From the NCBI RefSeq assembly GCF_003858645.1, contig NZ_RQJP01000003.1, positions 1 to 64,000 of the forward strand: a stretch of 64,000 bases of DNA, in the 5' to 3' direction. Made by a program: the position numbers and the translations under genes. Below the pieces are notes generated by a model. It saw only the letters and a program-made list of their open reading frames with translations, was not told where the DNA came from and did not search any database. This document shows, in pieces, positions 35,774 to 44,176 of the stretch; position 1 is the first letter of the stretch, and each line of letters starts with the position of its first letter. This stretch comes from Larkinella knui. Its GTDB lineage: Bacteria > Bacteroidota > Bacteroidia > Cytophagales > Spirosomataceae.

Positions 35774-37441
35774 TTAAAGAGATACGCCCCGTTTCCAGGG
35801 AATGAAATCGTCCTGACCCAGTTGCTGGGCTTTGGTTTTAACTTCGCCACTGGCGAGCCGGATGACGTACTCGAGCAGTTCTTCGGCATTTTGCTCAATG
35901 GTTTCTTCACCCTCGATGATCGGGCCGCTGTCAAAATCAATAACATCCGGCATCCGGCGGAGCAGGGCGGTATTGGTCGAAATTTTAACCACGGGGCAAA
36001 TCGGATTTCCCGTTGGCGTTCCCAGACCCGTCGTAAACAGGATGATGTTGGTGCCGGAACCGGCCATACCGGTGGTCGCTTCGACGTCATTGCCGGGCGT
36101 ACACAACAGATTCAAACCGGGAACGGTGGCGGGTTCGGTATAATTCAGGACATCCGCAACGGGCGCAGTACCGCCTTTTTTGGCCGCCCCGGCCGATTTG
36201 ATCGCATCCGTAATTAAACCGTCGCGGATGTTTCCCGGCGACGGATTCATGTCAAAACCGGAACCAACGGCTTCCGCTTTGGCCGAATAATCCTGCATGA
36301 GGTGGATGAATTTCAGCGCTTTCTCGTCCGAAACCGATCGGTTGATCAATTCCTGCTCCACCCCATTCAGTTCCGGAAACTCCGCCAGAACGGTTTTGGC
36401 ACCGAGCGTAACCAGGATGTCGGACAGGTGACCGATGGCCGGATTGGCCGAAAGTCCCGAGAAACCATCCGAACCACCGCATTTTAAACCGATGGTCAAA
36501 CTGCTGAGGGGCGCGGGTTTCCGTTCGAGCTTATTGGCTTCGATCAACCCCAGGAACGTTTCGCGAATGGCATTGGTCAGCATGGCGTATTCGGTGCCGT
36601 CCTGCTGTTCAAAAATCAGCATCGGTTTGTTGAATTTCGGGTTGCGTCTCCGAACTTCGTCAACCAGCATCGAGGTCTGCGTGTGCTGACAACCCAGGCT
36701 CAATACCGTGACACCGGCCACGTTGGGATTGTTGATAAAACCGGCAAACAGGCCGCACAGGGCTTCGGAATCCTGGCGCGTTCCTCCGCAACCCATTTCG
36801 TGGGTCAGAAATTTGATGCCGTCAATGTTACTAAACGGCCGTTTTACCTGGGGTTCATCGAGCGTCCGAACCATCGACGGGTCCAGAAACGCTTCCATTT
36901 TGTGAACCCGGTCAATTTCCCCGACTTTATACAGCTGGAGCATTTCGTGCACCTGCTCCCGGTAAATCTCCGACTGCGCGTATCCCAATTCCCGCTCGAA
37001 CGCGTCTTTCAAAATCAGGATATTGCGGTTTTCACAAAAAACCAGCGGAACCACCAACCAGTAGTTAGCGGTTCCGACCATGCCGTCGGCCCGGTGGTAG
37101 CCCATGAACGTGCGGTTGTGCCAGGCCGACACATCGGGCTGATGCCAGGTATAGGGTTGTTTTTTCTCGATACCATACTGATCCGCATCGTGTTTCAGGT
37201 TGAATGTCGTAATCGGTTCGCCCCGTTTGATAGGTTGCGTGGCCTTTCCAACCAAAACGCCGTACATAATAACCGAGTCGCCGGTTTGCAGATCTTCGGT
37301 TACAAATTTATGCTTCACCCCAACGCCAATCGGCAGGTTGTAGGTTTGGCCCTCAAAATCAACCTGTTCGCCCGGCTGAAAATTCTGCAGAGCCACAATT
37401 ACATTATCGGCGGGGTGTACTTTTAAAAGTTTATGCTGCAT
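35774..37441 (-). CDS. UxaA-family sugar-acid dehydratase, probable L-fuconate dehydratase
   Basis: 555 residues, close to full-length altronate dehydratase. An N-terminal SAF domain (MQHKLLKVHPADNVIVAL to about 100) is followed by the large UxaA catalytic part, with CGGTRQDSEALCGLFAGF, LGCQHTQ and LKCGGSDGFSGLSANPAIG, whose Cys residues are the likely iron ligands. UxaA-type proteins are encoded in the Campylobacter jejuni L-fucose locus, where they are the candidate fuconate dehydratase. Here it completes the set between lactonase and second dehydrogenase. Altronate or another six-carbon acid cannot be excluded. Confidence 0.82.
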   Translation of the reverse strand: MQHKLLKVHPADNVIVALQNFQPGEQVDFEGQTYNLPIGVGVKHKFVTEDLQTGDSVIMYGVLVGKATQPIKRGEPITTFNLKHDADQYGIEKKQPYTWHQPDVSAWHNRTFMGYHRADGMVGTANYWLVVPLVFCENRNILILKDAFERELGYAQSEIYREQVHEMLQLYKVGEIDRVHKMEAFLDPSMVRTLDEPQVKRPFSNIDGIKFLTHEMGCGGTRQDSEALCGLFAGFINNPNVAGVTVLSLGCQHTQTSMLVDEVRRRNPKFNKPMLIFEQQDGTEYAMLTNAIRETFLGLIEANKLERKPAPLSSLTIGLKCGGSDGFSGLSANPAIGHLSDILVTLGAKTVLAEFPELNGVEQELINRSVSDEKALKFIHLMQDYSAKAEAVGSGFDMNPSPGNIRDGLITDAIKSAGAAKKGGTAPVADVLNYTEPATVPGLNLLCTPGNDVEATTGMAGSGTNIILFTTGLGTPTGNPICPVVKISTNTALLRRMPDVIDFDSGPIIEGEETIEQNAEELLEYVIRLASGEVKTKAQQLGQDDFIPWKRGVSL

Positions 37442-37564
37442 AGTTATGAGTGTAGGAATAACTTCCGCGGACGGATGAATCAGAATCCGGGTTTATTTCA
37501 AGAGACAAAAGTCTGTGAATTATCACTAATATTGAAATAAAAAAATCAAGATTCTTCCCTATTC

Positions 37565-39223
37565 ATGCAAGTTTCCGGCAATCTCCTTAATCTTTTTGAC
37601 CGCACCATCCGTTTCAGCCAGCTGACCATCGAGCAAGGCCGGATTCATCAAATCGACGAGTTAGGTCCCGAACGTCCCGCGGAACCGTATGTATTACCCG
37701 GTTTTGTGGATGCCCACGTCCACATTGAAAGCTCACTGCTCACACCCGCCCAGTTTGCCCGGCTGGCCGTGGTTCATGGCACGGTGGCGACGGTTTCGGA
37801 CCCGCACGAAATCGGGAACGTCCTTGGAATCGCTGGTGTGGAATACATGATTACCGACGGGAAACGGGTCCCGTTTAAATTCTGCTTTGGTGCCCCCTCG
37901 TGCGTACCGGCCACCACCTTCGAAACGGCCGGAGCCGCCATTACCGTTCGCGATGTCCGCCGACTGTTGGGAATGAAAGAGATTGGGTATCTCGCCGAGA
38001 TGATGAACTTCCCGGGCGTTCTGCATCAGGACCCGGACGTACTGGCTAAAATTGCGCTGGCCAGGGCGTTCAACAAGCCCATCGACGGACACGCCCCCGG
38101 TTTACGGGGCAACGATGCCCAACGCTACATCGATGCCGGAATGACCACTGATCACGAGTGTTTTACCTATGAGGAAGGGCTCGACAAAGTGCAGCGGGGC
38201 ATGCATATTCTGATCCGCGAGGGAAGCGCGGCCAAGAATTTCGAGGCCCTGATTCCGCTGCTGAGTGACTTCCCCGAAAAAATCATGTTTTGTTCTGACG
38301 ACAAACACCCCGACAGTTTGACCGGGGGCCATATCAATCAGCTGGTCAAACGGGCGCTGGCGCACGGACATGATCTGTTTAACGCCCTTCGGGCGGCTTG
38401 TCTGAATCCGGTATTGCATTACCGTCTGCCGGTGGGTTTGCTGCGGGAGGGCGATCCGGCCGACTTTATCGTCGTTGGCGATCTAACGGAATGGACGGTT
38501 CTTCAAACCTATATCAATGGCGATCTGGTGGCCGGGAACGGTATTTCGAAGCTGCCTGATTTGCGCAGTGAACACGTCAACCGGTTCGAGTGCGAGCCGA
38601 AAAAACCGGAGTATTTTGAAGTCGTTGCCGGTATTGCTGATCTGGATCAGCAGCCGGGGCACCTTCAAGTCATCGAAGCGCTTGACGGGCAATTGATTAC
38701 GAACAATCTGTTGCTCCCTCCGACCATCGTAAACAACCGGGTCGTGGCCGATGTCGCACGGGATATCCTGAAAATAACCGTCGTCAACCGCTACCAGGAT
38801 GCGGCCCCTGCGCTGGCCTTCATCAAAAATTTTGGGTTTAAAAAAGGCGCTATTGCCTCGTCTGTCGGCCATGATTCCCACAATATCATTGCCGTTGGCT
38901 GCGATGACGAAAGCATTTGCCAGGCGGTCAATCTGGTCATCGAAGCCCGTGGCGGTTTGAGCGCAGTTGCCAGTCCGGCGAATTACCATTTGCTTCCGCT
39001 TCCTATTGCCGGTTTGATGACCGATACGGACGGCTATGCGGTGGCTGAAAAGTATACCGCCATCGACCGGTTTGTGAAAGACCAATTGGGCAGCCCACTG
39101 GCTTCTCCATTCATGACCTTGTCTTTCATGGCCTTACTGGTGATTCCTTCCTTAAAACTGAGTGACCGCGGGTTGTTCGACGGCGAAAATTTCCGGTTTA
39201 CATCACCCCTGACGCTCGTATAA
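37565..39223 (+). CDS. ade: Adenine deaminase
   Basis: 552 residues. An amidohydrolase barrel with the metal motif VDAHVHIESSLL near residue 48, DPHEIGNVLG, IDGHAPGL, TDHECFTYEEG and FCSDDKHPDSL. The C-terminal adenine-deaminase domain (VGHDSHNIIAVGCDD) is complete. It converts adenine to hypoxanthine and ammonia in purine salvage. It is divergent from the uxaA-type gene and starts its own unit. Confidence 0.95.
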   Translation: MQVSGNLLNLFDRTIRFSQLTIEQGRIHQIDELGPERPAEPYVLPGFVDAHVHIESSLLTPAQFARLAVVHGTVATVSDPHEIGNVLGIAGVEYMITDGKRVPFKFCFGAPSCVPATTFETAGAAITVRDVRRLLGMKEIGYLAEMMNFPGVLHQDPDVLAKIALARAFNKPIDGHAPGLRGNDAQRYIDAGMTTDHECFTYEEGLDKVQRGMHILIREGSAAKNFEALIPLLSDFPEKIMFCSDDKHPDSLTGGHINQLVKRALAHGHDLFNALRAACLNPVLHYRLPVGLLREGDPADFIVVGDLTEWTVLQTYINGDLVAGNGISKLPDLRSEHVNRFECEPKKPEYFEVVAGIADLDQQPGHLQVIEALDGQLITNNLLLPPTIVNNRVVADVARDILKITVVNRYQDAAPALAFIKNFGFKKGAIASSVGHDSHNIIAVGCDDESICQAVNLVIEARGGLSAVASPANYHLLPLPIAGLMTDTDGYAVAEKYTAIDRFVKDQLGSPLASPFMTLSFMALLVIPSLKLSDRGLFDGENFRFTSPLTLV

Positions 39224-39378
39224 TACTAGCCGTATGCAAGCATAACAAAATAAAAATAATCCTATTTATACAAGTTTTTGTAAAAAAATGCGCCGACTTT
39301 TTTTATTACCAAGTTTTGTTAATAAGTTTACATTCTATACATAAGGTACTTTCTTTCGACCCATCCTAAACCATTATT

Positions 39379-39969
39379 ATGCCTCGCTACCGCACCCCGT
39401 CCGGTATAGACGAAGAGCAACTCTGGGATCAGTTCCGGAGTGGCGATGAAGTAGCTTTTGCCCGGCTTTACAAAGAATATGTACAGGTGCTGTATCACTA
39501 CTGCGCTCATTTCACCGCCGACCGGGCCCTCATCAAAGATTGTATTCATGACTTGTTTGTCGAATTGTGGAAACACCGGCAAACCATCGGTCAGACTACT
39601 TCGGTGCGGTTTTATCTGATGGCCTCCATCAAGCGAAAGCTGGTTCGCCATCTGAACGCCGAGATGAAATTTAGCAGTCAGGACGATGTTGAAAACGATC
39701 GGGAATGGTTACCCGGCTGTGCTCCGTCCTACGAATCGACGCTGATTTCGTTCGAAGAAGACGACCACGTCAACTCCTGCGTGGCGAAAGCCATTGAAAA
39801 ACTTCCCCGCCGTCAGCGTGAGGCCGTTTATCTGCGGTATTATCAGAATCTGAGCAACGAAGAAATTTCGTCGCTGATGAAGATCAATATCCAGTCGGTC
39901 TACAACCTGATCTTCGGCGCATTGACGAATCTCAAAAAGTACATTTCGCCCGAAAAAGTGGTTCTGTAA
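39379..39969 (+). CDS. ECF sigma-70 factor
   Basis: 196 residues. Region 2 (FARLYKEYVQVLYHYC, ALIKDCIHDLFVELWKHR) and region 4 (KLPRRQREAVYLRYYQNLSNEEISSLMKINIQSVYNLIFGAL) are complete. Bacteroidota ECF factors of this type usually pair with a FecR-like anti-sigma and a SusC transporter; none follows here, as rarA is next. Upstream 39224-39378 is AT-rich. Confidence 0.92.
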   Translation: MPRYRTPSGIDEEQLWDQFRSGDEVAFARLYKEYVQVLYHYCAHFTADRALIKDCIHDLFVELWKHRQTIGQTTSVRFYLMASIKRKLVRHLNAEMKFSSQDDVENDREWLPGCAPSYESTLISFEEDDHVNSCVAKAIEKLPRRQREAVYLRYYQNLSNEEISSLMKINIQSVYNLIFGALTNLKKYISPEKVVL

Positions 39970-40011
39970 CGGACAGCGGCACCGCATCGGGGTTTTAACT
40001 ATTGGTTGCCG

Positions 40012-40045
40012 TTTGAAGTTTAGCAGGTAAGGTTGTCTACCTTTG
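40012..40045 (+). promoter_or_regulatory. Bacteroidota-type promoter of rarA
   Basis: TTTG at 40012-40015 and TACCTTTG at 40038-40045 are separated by 22 bp, matching the -33/-7 consensus. The -7 box ends 37 bp before the rarA ATG. Confidence 0.7.
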
Positions 40046-40082
40046 TAGCCTTACCCGATACATTTCAAACGGCAAATTCTCT

Positions 40083-41354
40083 ATGAACCCCATTACCACG
40101 CCCCTACCCGAACGGATGCGCCCCCGCACCCTCGATGATGTCATTGGCCAGCGCAAACTGATCGGGCCGGGCAGTGCACTACGCCGGGCTGTCGAAGCCA
40201 ACCGCATACCGTCCATGATTTTGTGGGGTCCGCCGGGCGTGGGCAAAACCACACTCGCCCAACTCATTGCGGAGGCCACCAAACGTCCCTTTTATAGCTT
40301 AAGTGCCGTTAGTTCAGGCGTTAAAGAGGTGCGTGACGTACTGAGCCGTCCCTCGGGGCTGTTTCCTCCAATTGTTTTCATCGACGAAATTCACCGCTTC
40401 AACAAAAACCAGCAGGACGCGCTGCTCGGGGCCGTCGAAAAAGGAACGATTACGCTCATTGGGGCGACTACCGAAAATCCATCGTTCGAGGTTAACTCGG
40501 CCTTGTTGTCGCGTTGTCAGGTATACGTTCTCGAATCGCTCGGCGTTGATGAGCTAAAACAACTCGTCGATAATGCCCTGCTGAAAGACAGTTATCTCAA
40601 AGAAAAACAGATTACGGTCGCATCCTACGATGCGCTGATGCGGCTTTCGGGGGGTGACGGCCGGAAGCTCCTGAACTTGCTGGAGTTGGTGGTTACATCC
40701 CGGCCTGACAATCAGGCGATGACCATCGACGATGAACTGGTGACAACCGTTGCCCAGCACCAGATTGCCCGGTACGACAAATCCGGCGAGCAGCACTATG
40801 ACATCATCTCGGCGTTCATCAAATCCCTGCGCGGCAGTGATCCCAACGCGGCTTTGTACTGGATGGCCCGGATGCTCGTAGCGGGTGAAGACCCCGTATT
40901 CATTGCCCGGCGCATGCTGATTCTGGCGTCGGAAGACATCGGCAATGCCAACCCGACGGCCATCATCATGGCCACCAACGCCCTGCAGGCGGTTAAAGTC
41001 ATCGGTTATCCGGAATGCCGGATTGTCTTGTCGCAGGTAGCGGTTTATCTGGCGACCTCACCCAAAAGCAACGCCAGTTATGTGGCCATCAACGAAGCAT
41101 TGGCTTTGGCCGAACGGACTTCCGACCAACCCGTACCGCTGCACTTGCGGAATGCGCCCACAAAGCTGATGAAACAGATTGGGTATGGCAAAAACTACCA
41201 GTATGCGCACGATTTTGAGGGAAATTTTGTGCCCCAAAACTTTTTGCCTGACGAACTGAAAGGAACAAAATTGTATGAGCCGGGGCAGAATGCGCGTGAA
41301 AACGAAATTCGCAAGCAGTTGCAACGCTGGTGGGGTGATTGGTACGACTATTGA
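40083..41354 (+). CDS. rarA: Replication-associated recombination protein A (AAA+ ATPase)
   Basis: 423 residues. Walker A GPPGVGKTT at residues 49-57, Walker B FIDEIHRFNK, sensor ATTENPSFEVNSALLSRC, then the MgsA/RarA-specific C-terminal part (RGSDPNAALYWMARML, ASEDIGNANP, YPECRIVLSQ). It is a clamp-loader-like ATPase acting at stalled replication forks. Its stop overlaps the stop of the convergent gene by seven bases. Confidence 0.96.
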   Translation: MNPITTPLPERMRPRTLDDVIGQRKLIGPGSALRRAVEANRIPSMILWGPPGVGKTTLAQLIAEATKRPFYSLSAVSSGVKEVRDVLSRPSGLFPPIVFIDEIHRFNKNQQDALLGAVEKGTITLIGATTENPSFEVNSALLSRCQVYVLESLGVDELKQLVDNALLKDSYLKEKQITVASYDALMRLSGGDGRKLLNLLELVVTSRPDNQAMTIDDELVTTVAQHQIARYDKSGEQHYDIISAFIKSLRGSDPNAALYWMARMLVAGEDPVFIARRMLILASEDIGNANPTAIIMATNALQAVKVIGYPECRIVLSQVAVYLATSPKSNASYVAINEALALAERTSDQPVPLHLRNAPTKLMKQIGYGKNYQYAHDFEGNFVPQNFLPDELKGTKLYEPGQNARENEIRKQLQRWWGDWYDY

Positions 41355-41752
41355 GTCAGCGAACGGCTGGATCGGCGAAAAAAAAGCGGTTCACGGCCGT
41401 TTTCAGCATTATAACTGTGAATGGAACGGAGCAGAACGATGAGGAGAACCACATCAAACAATTGCCAGGTTTGACGCGTAAATATTTCATCGACGATTCT
41501 TACGTTTACTTTAACGATACCAAATAAGGCCCAAAGCCATTTATAAAAATAACGCGGGTTGTCACTTTGGGCTTCCCGAATGAAAAGAAAGACAAATCCC
41601 AAACAAAAAACGACGCCGGCCACCTGGTAAATTTTGAAAGGCCAGACCGGACTTACAACGAAGAATATCAGTATGGCACTCATTCCAAAAATCAGCCATT
41701 CTCCAATCGTTGGCTTGCGGAGGAAGAGTCCCCAAACACGTTTCTTTTTCAT
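41348..41752 (-). CDS. Small membrane protein of unknown function
   Basis: About 134 residues from the ATG at 41752 (MKKKRVWGLFLRKPTIGEW); ATGs at 41779 and 41821 are possible. Two close hydrophobic segments (IFGMSAILIFFVVSPVW; VAGVVFCLGFVFLFI) and a third near residue 90. Not recognised. It may be a real gene: codon use resembles the neighbours and it converges on rarA. Confidence 0.6.
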   Translation of the reverse strand: MKKKRVWGLFLRKPTIGEWLIFGMSAILIFFVVSPVWPFKIYQVAGVVFCLGFVFLFIREAQSDNPRYFYKWLWALFGIVKVNVRIVDEIFTRQTWQLFDVVLLIVLLRSIHSYNAENGREPLFFRRSSRSLTQ

Positions 41753-41899
41753 TCTTCCAGTTGGTGAGATAAACGCCCACATTCTTTTTGAATGTAATAA
41801 CATGAAATTGGAGCATATCAATCTACTATTTTAGCGAATGGAACTAAATGGTTACATCACTTTTGCCCTGAATGCGGGTTTAGGCAGAATTAAGCTCTC

Positions 41900-43069
41900 C
41901 TAATAGCGGCTTCCGCTGCCTCCACCGCCAAAGTCACCGCCCCCAAATTGCATCCCTCCCGGGGGTCCTAAATTCCCGGAAGCGGCCTGCGTGGTGGATA
42001 TTATCCCGGCATTGCCTGCCAATTCGGTTGGCGAATCCTCATCGGGTCGATCGGTAAAACCATTTCTTGGTACACGCAGATAGCGAATCAGGTAACCGGC
42101 CCCCAAAATGAGCAGAAAACCATTGATTACCAGATAAGTTTCCAGCGAAAACATCGGATGAAAATAACGCCAGGTAGCCAGTGCCAGTCCCCATCCTATG
42201 GCGCTCATGATCAACAACGGTCGTTCTTTCTGCCGAAACCCCAGGTAAAACAACGCCATTGGAACAACCATCGTTAATGTCCAGAAAAAACCGGCCCACG
42301 CAATCTCGGGCGCTTCGGCTGGCCGCTTGTCCATCATCCAGAAATTCAGTTCGCGCACGGCAAAGTAGTTGCAACTGACCAGTAACAGACTCAGCGACAG
42401 CCATTCCAGCAAAACAAAATTGTCCCGCCAGTAGATCAGTTCGTCCCGGTTTTCAACCAATCGTGCCAGCGCATACAGTCCGGTCGACACGCCCATAAGC
42501 ACAAACGGCAGGAGTTGTGTCCCAAATGAAAACTCCAGTATATAGTCAAAAATGGCCGTTACAAGCGTTCCGAATGCCGCCAGTGTCAGGAGCAAATCGC
42601 TGTAATACCAGACACCCAGCAGAACAATAGGCAGTATGATCAGACAATAGTGCCAGAGTGGCCAGTGATCCGGAAACATTCCAACGATGCCCACGGTTAC
42701 CAGCGCAATGGCCGCGATAACCAGCGCATTGTCGGTGCCGGAGCGATAGTGCTTTCGGCTATTGATCAGGTGACCCGCCAGCAGGCCAACCGCAATGCCA
42801 AAACCGATATTGAAGAAATGATAAAAAGTCTCATTATCAAACAGTTTGGATAGTAGGGTGGCCAACAGAAAATAGCTTCCACTCACGGCTACGATTGAAA
42901 ATACGAACAAACCGACTTCGATAAATCCGTTGGATTCATGAAATCCAACCGGAAACTTTTCGCGGATCTCCTGCATTTTCCCGTCGTCCAGCAAACCCTG
43001 CCGCTGCCAGCGTGCAACCTGTTCTAACAGGTATTTATTGCGAACCCAGGTCTCGTTATACGCTTTCAT
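41900..43069 (-). CDS. Polytopic membrane protein, DUF2157-like
   Basis: 389 residues. The N-terminal soluble helix pair (VARWQRQGLLDDGKMQEIREKF) resembles the DUF2157 start. About ten membrane helices follow (GLFVFSIVAVSGSYFLLATLL, ALVIAAIALVTVGIVGMF and others). The tail is long and glycine-rich (GGMQFGGGDFGGGGSGS). It lies 32 bp after a second protein of the same general type, suggesting a duplicated, co-transcribed pair. Function unknown. Confidence 0.8.
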   Translation of the reverse strand: MKAYNETWVRNKYLLEQVARWQRQGLLDDGKMQEIREKFPVGFHESNGFIEVGLFVFSIVAVSGSYFLLATLLSKLFDNETFYHFFNIGFGIAVGLLAGHLINSRKHYRSGTDNALVIAAIALVTVGIVGMFPDHWPLWHYCLIILPIVLLGVWYYSDLLLTLAAFGTLVTAIFDYILEFSFGTQLLPFVLMGVSTGLYALARLVENRDELIYWRDNFVLLEWLSLSLLLVSCNYFAVRELNFWMMDKRPAEAPEIAWAGFFWTLTMVVPMALFYLGFRQKERPLLIMSAIGWGLALATWRYFHPMFSLETYLVINGFLLILGAGYLIRYLRVPRNGFTDRPDEDSPTELAGNAGIISTTQAASGNLGPPGGMQFGGGDFGGGGSGSRY

Positions 43070-43101
43070 CCGTTCGTTCTTTTCTCGTTTCGATACAGCC
43101 C

Positions 43102-44052
43102 TCAGACTTTCCGGTGGGCCGATAAATAAGCGGTGATGCCAATACCGGTCACAATCCAGTACAGATAGGTAGCTTCGTCGCGCAGCTGTAAATAATGAAA
43201 AACCAGATAGGTTGCGCCAATATATCCGTAAAAGGTGCTCATCAACACAAAAAGAAACGAGTGTTCGCGTCGCGCATACCAGTCAAAACTGATACAAGCT
43301 ACTGCCAGGGAAACGGCAAACACGGGGTGATATTCTTTAAAATTGAACAAGCCCGCAACCAGAGCGACCAGCACAAGATTGCCTGCGAAAGTCAATATGG
43401 TACTGGTGAAATGCGGTTTAATCCGTCGGCGGTCCAGAACCAGCGCAGCGACCACGAGTAAAATGCCCAGGGCCAAGGCCGAGAGCAGTACGTTCATGTC
43501 TTTCAGATTCCCTTTAAAGTAAAACTCCAACGGCCGGACCGTCACGCCAATCCACGATAGTAAGGCGGTTAGCCCCATGGCCAGCACACCCCGATGATCG
43601 AACAGGTAGGCGAGTGTCAGAAACAGGATGGCCGGCAGAAAAGTTACCAGACCATACCGGGTTCCGAAAATGGTATATTGATACTGAAGGTAGCCTTCCA
43701 GAGTCAGAAAAAGCAGGCAGCCCAGCAGCAGTGCATAATCGCCGAACGACGAACGGCTGTAGGAACGGTCCGTTGTAAAAGGGCCTTTATACCGGCTGGC
43801 AAAGGCAAAACAGGCGGCACACAGCACCGCCAAAGCCAAAATGAGCAGGTTATGACCGATCTGGTCGATGTATCGGTAGATGAGCCAACCGGTTCCCGTC
43901 GTAAACAACAGAATTCCGACATACAGCAACGATCGTAATTCCCAGTGTACTGAAAACAGTTTTTTATCTTCAACCGATTGGATAACAGCGCGTTGTTTCC
44001 CGTCGAGCAAGTGTTGATCAGCCAGTTCCTGCAATACCCTTTTCGGGGACAT
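43102..44052 (-). CDS. DUF2157-family membrane protein
   Basis: 316 residues from the ATG at 44052 (MSPKRVLQELADQHLLDGKQ); a TTG three codons earlier is less likely. The N-terminal cytoplasmic helices are followed by about ten hydrophobic helices. A TATTTTTG box on the minus strand at 44066-44059 lies only six bases before the ATG, which would give an almost leaderless mRNA; no TTG partner is clear. Function unknown. Confidence 0.82.
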   Translation of the reverse strand: MSPKRVLQELADQHLLDGKQRAVIQSVEDKKLFSVHWELRSLLYVGILLFTTGTGWLIYRYIDQIGHNLLILALAVLCAACFAFASRYKGPFTTDRSYSRSSFGDYALLLGCLLFLTLEGYLQYQYTIFGTRYGLVTFLPAILFLTLAYLFDHRGVLAMGLTALLSWIGVTVRPLEFYFKGNLKDMNVLLSALALGILLVVAALVLDRRRIKPHFTSTILTFAGNLVLVALVAGLFNFKEYHPVFAVSLAVACISFDWYARREHSFLFVLMSTFYGYIGATYLVFHYLQLRDEATYLYWIVTGIGITAYLSAHRKV

Positions 44053-44176
44053 ATTAGTCAAAAATAGTGTTACTGTTTATAACGGTAAAGATGTAGAAAT
44101 GGATTGAAAAAAGAGCGGAAAGGAAAGTGCGCAAAAGCAATTGAAACTCCTTTTTCCCCTCTCCTACTGAAAAACT

